Positions 9,543 to 16,391 of a stretch of 33,986 bases of DNA are shown here, one piece after another. The notes under the pieces are model-generated. The model had not been told where the DNA came from. It saw only the letters and a program-made list of their open reading frames with translations, and did not search any database. How positions within the stretch are numbered: the first letter of the stretch is position 1; every line of letters begins with the position of its first letter. The position numbers and the translations under genes are program-made. Source of the stretch: Pseudomonadota bacterium (lineage in GTDB: Bacteria; Pseudomonadota; Alphaproteobacteria; Acetobacterales; Acetobacteraceae); the NCBI GenBank assembly GCA_021845985.1, contig JAJZES010000019.1, positions 1 to 33,986 on the forward strand. Direction: 5' to 3'.

Positions 9543-11246
9543 GTGGCAGCGATGGCCACGGTGAGCAGCCAATTTCTGACGGCCGTGTTTGAGCTTCGAC
9601 CGACGCGCCGCAAGGCCGCCGCCCTGGAACGTGTGCGCGCAGCCGCAGAGGGCGTCTTCTGGCAGACCATCGGCGCGATCCGCGCCCGCGCCGATGCCGT
9701 GGCGGCTGAAAGCGACGCGCAAGCGCGCCGCCACGCATGGCGGGCAGCCGACAAGGAACTTACCGTTGCCGTAATTGCCGCTTGCAACCGGGTGGGCCTT
9801 GCCGAACCGGTGGCGCATGGCCTTTGCCGCGACGCCGGGATGGCGGTCAGAAGCTACATTGAATTGCGTGCCAAGGGCCATGAAGCTGAATGGCCACAGC
9901 CGGTGGACAGCACCGCCCCTGACCACGCGGCGTTGGACATGATGCGTGTATCCACCACCCGCGAGGCTGAGAATGCCGCACGCGATGCGTTGGCGGCTGT
10001 GGCGCGGGTGCCGGGGCCACGCCCGCTCGTGCTCGCCCGCTCCCGCGATGCGCAGTTGGTGCGAACCGGCGCAACCGGCAGCATTGCCGCCGTGCTGAAC
10101 GTGCTGCGCGCCAGTGATCCCGCTGCACGGACTGCGACGATCAAGCCGGGTATTGAGGCCGCTACGGGCGCCGCGATCCCCGGCGGCATTTCCAGAACGA
10201 AGCTTGCAATCCCCGTCGCGTGTTCGGCGTGGCATGAGCACAAATTCCTCTCCGGGGGCGCGGTGCTGCGATCCAGCCTGATCGTCCGCCGCGGCGAACG
10301 CTGGTTCATGTGTGCGCAATTCGAATTTCCGATCCGGCGGTTCCGGCTGACCGGTGCACGCCTGGGCGTTGACCGCGGCATCGTGAACCCGGTGGCGCTG
10401 GCGGTTGCCGCGGCGGATGGCGGCGTGCGATCGGTGCCGCCGCCCGCCGGCGGCGAAATCGGCAAGAGCATCCGCGCCGCTGATGAAAAGCGAAAGGCCG
10501 AGCAGAAGCGGCGGGGCGTGACCAGTTGGCGGCATGTAGAGCGCGTCGATCATGCGCTGCACGCGCTGGCGAATGGCATTGTTGGCATCGCCAAGGCGCA
10601 TGGCGCGCAAGTCGTTTTCGAGAAGCTTGACAGTCTTAAGCAGATGATCGTTGCCCAGAGGCCAAAGGGCGCACGCAAGGGCGGATGGCGCAGGTCGCTC
10701 AAGAAGGCGCAATTCGGGAAACTGGAACGGATCGTCAGCTACAAACTGGCCCTGGCCGGGCTGCCGCTGCCGCGTGAGGTCGTGGCGAGTGGCACATCGA
10801 TCACTTGTCCAGCATGCGCGCTGCGCGACCCGGAGAGCCGGCCAGAGCAAAATCGGTTTACCTGCACCGGCTGCGGCTTTACAGCGCAGGCGGACAGCAT
10901 TGGTGCAGTGAACATCGCGCGCCGCGGCATCGCGATGGAACGGATCACGAAAGGCGCCAAGCTGGCGCCGATCGAACAGGACATGGTCGCGCGGCTTCGG
11001 TCGCGCGGCGATGGTGGGCTGGGGCCGCTGGCGGGTGCCTATGTTTCTGCCGGCGGGTTCGTTGCTGCCCACGCTGCTGCCATTCCGGCGAATGAGGGTT
11101 TCTTGCCCCTTACCGGAAAGGCGGAGCAAAAGAACAGGCCACGCACTCAAAACACGCGCAGGCGTGTACTCGCAGAGCGGAGTGCTGCTAATTCGCCGTC
11201 ACCCAATGAGGAAAAAGGCGCGCCCGATCAGAGTGTTCTGCTATGA
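9543..11246 (+). CDS. Compact type V (Cas12/TnpB-like) RuvC effector nuclease
   Basis: A 567-residue protein ending 3 bp before the first CRISPR repeat. The C-terminal half carries the split RuvC fold of Cas12/TnpB proteins: RuvC-I LGVDRGI (Asp277), an Arg-rich helix around SWRHVERVDHALHALANGI, RuvC-II VVFEKL (Glu360), a four-Cys zinc ribbon (CPAC at 422-425 and CTGC at 441-444), and RuvC-III ADSIGAVNIARR (Asp451). The N-terminal ~270 residues would be the guide/target recognition lobe. It is longer than typical TnpB (~400) and in the range of V-U/Cas12m/Cas12f effectors. RuvC-III has DSIGA where DxNAA is usual. About 115 residues follow RuvC-III. An in-frame TGA at 9516 limits the start to GTG 9543 or ATG 9552. 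Codon use is less GC-biased than in neighbours, which suggests horizontal acquisition. Subtype is not determined. Confidence 0.85.
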   Translation: MAAMATVSSQFLTAVFELRPTRRKAAALERVRAAAEGVFWQTIGAIRARADAVAAESDAQARRHAWRAADKELTVAVIAACNRVGLAEPVAHGLCRDAGMAVRSYIELRAKGHEAEWPQPVDSTAPDHAALDMMRVSTTREAENAARDALAAVARVPGPRPLVLARSRDAQLVRTGATGSIAAVLNVLRASDPAARTATIKPGIEAATGAAIPGGISRTKLAIPVACSAWHEHKFLSGGAVLRSSLIVRRGERWFMCAQFEFPIRRFRLTGARLGVDRGIVNPVALAVAAADGGVRSVPPPAGGEIGKSIRAADEKRKAEQKRRGVTSWRHVERVDHALHALANGIVGIAKAHGAQVVFEKLDSLKQMIVAQRPKGARKGGWRRSLKKAQFGKLERIVSYKLALAGLPLPREVVASGTSITCPACALRDPESRPEQNRFTCTGCGFTAQADSIGAVNIARRGIAMERITKGAKLAPIEQDMVARLRSRGDGGLGPLAGAYVSAGGFVAAHAAAIPANEGFLPLTGKAEQKNRPRTQNTRRRVLAERSAANSPSPNEEKGAPDQSVLL

Positions 11247-11249
11247 GCA
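11090..11249 (+). promoter_or_regulatory. Possible array leader overlapping the effector 3' end
   Basis: The last ~150 bases of the effector gene are richer in A/T than the rest and encode a non-conserved, charged tail. Only 3 bp lie between the stop codon (11244-11246) and the first repeat. A leader on this side must therefore overlap coding sequence. A small inverted repeat, CTGC-TATGA-GCAG (11238-11250), spans the stop codon. This is positional inference; no promoter was recognised here. Confidence 0.3.
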
Positions 11250-12205
11250 GGTGCGTTGAGCGGCGAAATGCGGGCTTGCTGCAACAACCATTCTCGGCGG
11301 CGCTGATGCCGAGTCGGTGCGTTGAGCGGCGAAATGCGGGCTTGCTGCAACGGATGAGCGCGGCCAGGAAGGCGGCGCTGGGGTGCGTTGAGCGGCGAAA
11401 TGCGGGCTTGCTGCAACCGCTCCAGGTCCGACAGCATCGGCACCGAAGGTGCGTTGAGCGGCGAAATGCGGGCTTGCTGCAACCGAATGGCTCGACGGCA
11501 GGCAGGCGGCGAAGGTGCGTTGAGCGGCGAAATGCGGGCTTGCTGCAACAAAGATCATCGTCCTGACGAATACCGGTTGGGTGCGTTGAGCGGCGAAATG
11601 CGGGCTTGCTGCAACCCAGTCGTCTGCCTTGTCGTGGTTCTTGGGGTGCGTTGAGCGGCGAAATGCGGGCTTGCTGCAACAAAGCGGGGAGACTGACAAT
11701 GATGTATCGCGGTGCGTTGAGCGGCGAAATGCGGGCTTGCTGCAACAGCATTGCAATGGCGGCGGTCTGGTTTTCGGTGCGTTGAGCGGCGAAATGCGGG
11801 CTTGCTGCAACGAACGTCCAACCACCCATTCGGGGGCGGCGGTGCGTTGAGCGGCGAAATGCGGGCTTGCTGCAACATGACAGATGCCATCGCGCCCAGC
11901 ACTTTCGGTGCGTTGAGCGGCGAAATGCGGGCTTGCTGCAACTTGATCGTTGGATCAATGATGACGGTGCCGGTGCGTTGAGCGGCGAAATGCGGGCTTG
12001 CTGCAACCTCCGGGTCAGCGTAGGGCATCAGGCGATTGGTGCGTTGAGCGGCGAAATGCGGGCTTGCTGCAACTGTAATTGCACGGCTCGCCGTCCTGGT
12101 AAGGGTGCGTTGAGCGGCGAAATGCGGGCTTGCTGCAACTGACGTTTGCGGATTTTGCCGCACAACCAAGGTGCGTTGAGCGGCGAAATGCGGGCTTGCT
12201 GCAAC
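11250..12205 (+). CRISPR. CRISPR array: 15 repeats of 36 bp, 14 spacers of 29-30 bp
   Basis: Repeats start at 11250, 11316, 11382, 11448, 11514, 11580, 11645, 11711, 11776, 11841, 11907, 11972, 12038, 12104 and 12170. Each begins GGTGCGTTGAGCGGCG and ends ATGCGGGCTTGCTGCAAC, and all 15 look identical. Ten spacers are 30 bp; spacers 6, 8, 9 and 11 are 29 bp. All spacers differ. Repeat bases 6-9 and 10-12 can pair with 33-36 and 29-31, with G32 bulged, so the ends of each repeat fold together. A 3' ...GCAAC reading into the spacer on the plus strand resembles type V repeat-spacer order and matches the effector's direction. Orientation is therefore probably plus. No cas1/cas2 is nearby. The array is open in several frames because the period is mostly 66 bp; those readings are not proteins. 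Confidence 0.98.
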
Positions 12206-12503
12206 TGACGACGCACCAAGGCCCTTCATGCCGCCGAATAGCCGCGACGGATGGATGCGGCGCCTGTCGCTTCACCAGCGCCTGGATGGCCGCACGGGTC
12301 GCCTCATCGTGGCTGTCCAGCGTCTCGACCCGAGAGGCACGTTCAGGTCGTGGGCGCCAAGAAGCCGCAGGACGCCGCCGTAGCTGGCGCCGCCCAGCCG
12401 GCGGCGGAGATCGATTGCCGACATCTCCGCGCGCGATTAGGCCTCCAGTGCCTGCTGCACGCCGTCCGCTATCACGCCGCTCCTGCTGCGGCCGGGTGGC
12501 GCC
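12206..12503 (-). pseudogene. Gene-poor stretch after the array with a probable frameshifted small-gene remnant
   Basis: About 298 bp between the last repeat and the putA stop. On the minus strand a 50-codon frame (ATG 12424 to TGA 12272) begins MSAIDLRRRLGGASYGGVLR and continues LLGAHDLNVP. A second minus frame continues the coding-like sequence as SRVETLDSHDEATRAAIQAL and on to the array edge. Joined by one frameshift these could be a single small protein of antitoxin-like size, cut by the array. I do not recognise a family. Otherwise I see nothing certain here: no clear terminator and no convincing anti-repeat. Confidence 0.3.
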
Positions 12504-15500
12504 CTACCCGATCGCCATCAAACTCGCATTGCCCCCCGCCGCCGCCGTGTTGGTGCTCACCGCCCGCTCGCGCACCAGCCATTCCAGGTCGTAATCGCCG
12601 CTCGCCGGGTCCGGCACATGGAACGCCACCAGCTTGCCGGGCCGGGCGGCGAACACGCCCTGCCAGTGCAGCAGCGCGTCGGCGTGGCCATCGTCGAACA
12701 GCACCGCGTTGCACGGCTCGGCCAGCGGCTCGCCGACCGGGCGGACATGCGGGATCAGCGCCGGCGGCAGGCGGGCGAGGAAATTATTGGCGTCCGCCGG
12801 CGGCAGCACCAGGGCGACGTTGCCGGTCGCCAGCGCCGCGCCGACCTGCGCCACCATCGTCGCGTTGCTCATCGCCATGCACAGCACCCGCCCGCGCGGC
12901 AGCAGCGCATAGGTGTTGCGCTCGCCGACCGGGCCGGGCAGGTCGATGCTGACGCCGAGCGGGCTGCGCGCGATCGCCCGGCGGCAGGCCTCTGCCGCAT
13001 CGGCCCCGACATGCCCGGCGGCGAACGCGAGCCAGTCGCGCGCCGCCTCCGGCGCCTGCCCGGTCAGGGCCAGTGCCGGCGCGCTGGCCAGCAGCCGGCG
13101 CAGCGTCAGCGGCCCGCCCGCCTTCGGCCCAGTGCCGGACAAGCCATGCCCGCCGAACGGCTGCACCCCGACCACCGCGCCGATCAGCGTGCGGTTGACA
13201 TAGATGTTGCCGGCCGCGGCGCGCGCCGTCAGTTGCGCGATGGTCTCGTCGATGCGCGAATGCACGCCAAAGGTCAGCGCATAGCCGGTGGCATTGACCG
13301 CATCGACCACCGCGTCGCGGTCCTCGCGCCGGTAGCGCAGCAGATGCAGCACCGGGCCGAACACCTCGCGCTCCAGCTCGCCGACGCTGTCGATTTCGAT
13401 CAGCGTCGGGGCGACGAAACTGCCGTGCCGGCAGGCCTCCGGCAGCGCCGCCTGATGCACCCGCCGCCCCTTGGCACGCATCGCCGCGATATGCGCCAGC
13501 GTCGCGTCGCGCGCCTCGGCGCTGATCAGCGGGCCGACATCGGTGGCCAGCCGGTCGGGATTGCCGACGGCAAGCTCCGCCATCGCGCCGAGCAGCATGG
13601 TGCGCACCGCCTCCGCCGACTCCACCTGCACGCACAGCAGACGCAGCGCCGAACAGCGCTGCCCGGCGGAATCGAAGGCCGAGACGATGGCGTCGGCCAC
13701 CACCTGTTCGGTCAGCGCCGAGCTGTCAACGATCAGCGCATTCTGCCCGCCGGTCTCGGCCACCAGCGGGATCGGCCGGCCCAGCGGATCGAGCCGGCCG
13801 GCGAGACTTTGCCCAATCAGCCGCGCCACCTCGGTCGAGCCGGTGAACAGCACGCCGCGCACCCGCGCATCGGCCACCAGCGCCGCGCCAACGCGCCCGT
13901 CGCCGGGCACCAGCCGCAGCACCGCCTCCGGCACCCCCGCCGCATGCAGCAGCCGCACCGCCTCGGCGGCGATCAGCGGCGTTTGCTCGGCCGGCTTGGC
14001 CAGCACCGGATTGCCCGCGGCGAGCGCCGCCGCCACCTGTCCGGTGAAGATCGCCAGCGGGAAGTTCCACGGGCTGATGCAGACGACCGGGCCGAGCGGG
14101 CGGTGCGTGTCGGCGGCAAATCCGTCGCGCACCTCGGCCGCGTAATTGCGCAGGAAATCGACCGCCTCGCGCACTTCGCCGAGCGCATTCGGCATGGTGC
14201 GCCCGGCCTCGCGCACGATCAGCCCGACCAGTGACGGCGCCGCCGCCTCCATCATGTCGGCAGCGCGCAGCAGACAGGCGGCGCGCGCCGCCGGCGGCGT
14301 CGCCTGCCAGACCGCGCCATCGCCGGCGGCCAGGGTCACCGCGGCATCGACCTCCTGCGCATCCGCCTCGGCGACGCTGCCGACCACGTCGCGCCGGTCG
14401 GCCGGATTGAGCACCGGGCGCCCCGCCCCGGAGCCGGCCTGCCACGCTTGCGCCGCGCCGTTCAGCAGCGCCGCCGAGAGCGACGCCAGCCGCTGCTCGT
14501 TGCTGAAATCCAGCCCCGCCGAATTGGCCCGCGCCGCGCCGTACAGCGCCCGCGGCAGCGCGATCTTCGCATGCGGCGCACCGAGCGGCACGATCGCCCC
14601 GGCCACCGCCACCGGGTCGGCGGCAAGCTCATCGACCGGCACCGCCGGATCGGCGATGCGGTTGACGAACGAGGTGTTGGCGCCGTTCTCCAGCAGCCGG
14701 CGCACCAGATAGGCCAGCAGCGTCTCATGCGTGCCGACCGGGGCATAGATGCGGCACGGACGGTCGAGCTTCTGCGGCCCGACCACCTCGTCGTAGAGCG
14801 GCTCGCCCATGCCGTGCAGGCATTGGAACTCGTAGTCGCCCGGCCGGAACGACCCGCCCGCCATCTCCATGATGCCGGCCAGCGTGCGCGCATTGTGGGT
14901 GGCGAACTGGGCAAACACCGCCTCCGGCGCGGCCAGCAGGCGGCGGGCGCAGGCAAGATAGGACACGTCGGTATGCACCTTGCGGGTGAACACCGGAAAC
15001 CCCTCCAGCCCATCGACCTGGGCGCGCTTGATCTCGGCGTCCCAGTAGGCGCCCTTGACCAGCCGCACCATCAGCCGGTGGCCGCTGCGCCGGGCCAGGT
15101 CGATCAGCCAGTCGATGACATAGGGGGCGCGCTTCTGATAGCCCTGGACGACGAAGCCGATGCCGTCCCAGCCGGCCAGCACCGGATCGGCGCACAGCGC
15201 CTCCAGCAGATCGAGCGAGATTTCCAGCCGGTCGGCTTCCTCGGCGTCGATGTTCAGCCCGATGTCGTAGCGCCGTGCCAGATGCGCCAGTGACGCCAGC
15301 CGCGGCAGCAATTCGGCCGTCACCCGCTCGCCCTGGGCGCGCGCATAGCGCGGATGCAGCGCCGAAAGTTTGATCGAAATCCCCGGACCGTCATAGATGC
15401 CGCGGCCGGCGGCGGCGCTGCCGATGGCGTGGATGGCGCGGCCATAGGCGTCGAGATAGCGCCGCGCATCGGCATCCGTCATCGCCGCTTCGCCGAGCAT

Positions 15501-16301
15501 GTCATAGGAATAGCGGAAGCCGCGCGCCTCCCAGGTGCGCGCATTGGCCAGCGCCTCGGCGATGTTCTGGCCGCAGACGAACTGCTCGCCCATCAGCCGC
15601 ATCGCCAGATCGACGCCCTTGCGGATCAGCGGCTCGCCGCCGCGGCCGATCAGCCGTGTCAGCGCATGCGACAGCCCGGCCTCGCTGTTGGTGGCGACCA
15701 GCCGCCCGGTGATCATCAGCCCCCAGGTGGCGGCGGAGACGAACAGCGACGGGCTGTGGCCGAGATGCGCCTGCCAGTCGCCATAGGCGATCTTGTCGCG
15801 GATCAGCGCGTCGCGCGTCGCCCGGTCGGGAATGCGCAGCAGCGCCTCGGCGAGGCACATCAGCGCCACGCCCTCCTGGCTCGACAGCGAGAACTCGTGG
15901 ATCAGCGCCTCCACCCCGCCGCCGCGCCGCTTGCCGCGCAGCGTGGTGACGAGGCGGGCGGCGAGCGCGCGCGCACGCTCCGCCGCGTCCGGCTTGAGCG
16001 CCGCAGCGGCGAGCAACGCCGGCAGGCATTCCTCCTCCGGCCGGCGCCAGGCGGCGGTGATGGCGGCGCGCAGCACCGATTGCGGCTGCACGCTCTGCGC
16101 GAACTCCAGAAACGGTTGCGGCCCGGTCTCGGCATCGCCCGGCGGCAGCGCCACGTCCTCGCCCCGCTCGACCCGCTCCAGCAGGTTCAGCAGCCCCTGT
16201 TTGAGCAGCCAGTGCGGGGAGCGCCCGGCCCGCTCGGCGGCGCGGCGCAAGCGCTCGCGCAGGCCGTCATCGAGCTTCAGGCCGACCGTGGTTGTACCCA
16301 T
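12504..16301 (-). CDS. putA: Trifunctional proline utilization protein PutA
   Basis: A 1265-residue enzyme that oxidises proline to P5C (FAD) and then to glutamate (NAD+), and can repress its own gene. Domains in order: ribbon-helix-helix at residues 1-47 (TTTVGLKLDDGLRERLRRAAERAGRSPHWLLKQ); helical linker; proline dehydrogenase barrel (YDGPGISIKLSALHPRY, NIDAEEADRLEISLDLLE, VRLVKGAYWDAEIKRAQ); P5C dehydrogenase at about 560-1010 (SPWNFPLAIFTGQ, AETGGQNALIVDSS, catalytic Cys883 in GQRCSALR, QPFGGHGLSGTGPKAGG); and a C-terminal domain ending SLMAIG after NTAAAGGNA, the usual PutA tail. The ATG at 16301 is chosen because it begins the RHH and has GGAGAG seven bases upstream. The RHH and the upstream operator predict autoregulation by proline availability. 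The glutamate product links to gdhA nearby. Confidence 0.96.
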   Translation of the reverse strand: MGTTTVGLKLDDGLRERLRRAAERAGRSPHWLLKQGLLNLLERVERGEDVALPPGDAETGPQPFLEFAQSVQPQSVLRAAITAAWRRPEEECLPALLAAAALKPDAAERARALAARLVTTLRGKRRGGGVEALIHEFSLSSQEGVALMCLAEALLRIPDRATRDALIRDKIAYGDWQAHLGHSPSLFVSAATWGLMITGRLVATNSEAGLSHALTRLIGRGGEPLIRKGVDLAMRLMGEQFVCGQNIAEALANARTWEARGFRYSYDMLGEAAMTDADARRYLDAYGRAIHAIGSAAAGRGIYDGPGISIKLSALHPRYARAQGERVTAELLPRLASLAHLARRYDIGLNIDAEEADRLEISLDLLEALCADPVLAGWDGIGFVVQGYQKRAPYVIDWLIDLARRSGHRLMVRLVKGAYWDAEIKRAQVDGLEGFPVFTRKVHTDVSYLACARRLLAAPEAVFAQFATHNARTLAGIMEMAGGSFRPGDYEFQCLHGMGEPLYDEVVGPQKLDRPCRIYAPVGTHETLLAYLVRRLLENGANTSFVNRIADPAVPVDELAADPVAVAGAIVPLGAPHAKIALPRALYGAARANSAGLDFSNEQRLASLSAALLNGAAQAWQAGSGAGRPVLNPADRRDVVGSVAEADAQEVDAAVTLAAGDGAVWQATPPAARAACLLRAADMMEAAAPSLVGLIVREAGRTMPNALGEVREAVDFLRNYAAEVRDGFAADTHRPLGPVVCISPWNFPLAIFTGQVAAALAAGNPVLAKPAEQTPLIAAEAVRLLHAAGVPEAVLRLVPGDGRVGAALVADARVRGVLFTGSTEVARLIGQSLAGRLDPLGRPIPLVAETGGQNALIVDSSALTEQVVADAIVSAFDSAGQRCSALRLLCVQVESAEAVRTMLLGAMAELAVGNPDRLATDVGPLISAEARDATLAHIAAMRAKGRRVHQAALPEACRHGSFVAPTLIEIDSVGELEREVFGPVLHLLRYRREDRDAVVDAVNATGYALTFGVHSRIDETIAQLTARAAAGNIYVNRTLIGAVVGVQPFGGHGLSGTGPKAGGPLTLRRLLASAPALALTGQAPEAARDWLAFAAGHVGADAAEACRRAIARSPLGVSIDLPGPVGERNTYALLPRGRVLCMAMSNATMVAQVGAALATGNVALVLPPADANNFLARLPPALIPHVRPVGEPLAEPCNAVLFDDGHADALLHWQGVFAARPGKLVAFHVPDPASGDYDLEWLVRERAVSTNTAAAGGNASLMAIG

Positions 16302-16310
16302 GGCTCTCTC

Positions 16311-16356
16311 CGGGTTGCACCTCGTTATAGCCAGCCGGCCAACGAGGTGCAACCCG
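16311..16356. promoter_or_regulatory. PutA operator: 16-bp perfect inverted repeat
   Basis: CGGGTTGCACCTCGTT (16311-16326) and AACGAGGTGCAACCCG (16341-16356) are perfectly complementary across a 14-nt spacer. Each arm contains GTTGCA, the core bound by the RHH domain of Escherichia coli PutA. A related GGGTTGTAC lies at 16367-16375. The site is directly upstream of the putA ribosome-binding site and embraces the promoter. Confidence 0.75.
16324..16352 (-). promoter_or_regulatory. putA promoter embedded in the operator
   Basis: On the minus strand TTGCAC (16352-16347) and TATAAC (16329-16324) are spaced by exactly 17 bp. The -35 lies within the distal operator arm, and the -10 spans the spacer and proximal arm. 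Transcription would start near 16317, about 16 nt before the ATG. PutA binding would block RNA polymerase directly. Confidence 0.6.
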
Positions 16357-16391
16357 CCGCTTCCGCGGGTTGTACTGATGCGGGCGCGGCG

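Noticed and set aside
8555-9787. Longer PhzF reading starting at 9787
   Set aside because: The extra N-terminus overlaps the divergent effector and is unlike the family; ATG 9397 has a good ribosome-binding site and starts the conserved sequence.
9543-11246. Interpretation as an ordinary IS605/IS1341 TnpB transposon gene
   Set aside because: It is longer than usual TnpB, has no tnpA or recognisable element ends, and is placed 3 bp from a perfect array. Kept only as the alternative to be tested.
11250-12205. GTTGCA in the reverse complement of every repeat, the same core as the PutA operator next door
   Set aside because: A six-base match in a repeat ending GCAAC is expected by chance and common among CRISPR repeats; the longer palindromic context of the putA operator is absent.
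12212-12236. Possible tracrRNA anti-repeat just after the array (ACGCACC, then CAAGGCCCTTCATGCCGCC)
   Set aside because: Only 7 bases match one end of the repeat, the second match is gapped, and the two parts are in the wrong order for a continuous anti-repeat.
11188-12275. Long open frames on both strands across the array with repeated peptides such as RCVERRNAGLLQ or CSKPAFRRSTH
   Set aside because: They come from identical CRISPR repeats at a mostly 66-bp period, which keeps frame and contains no stop; they are not proteins.
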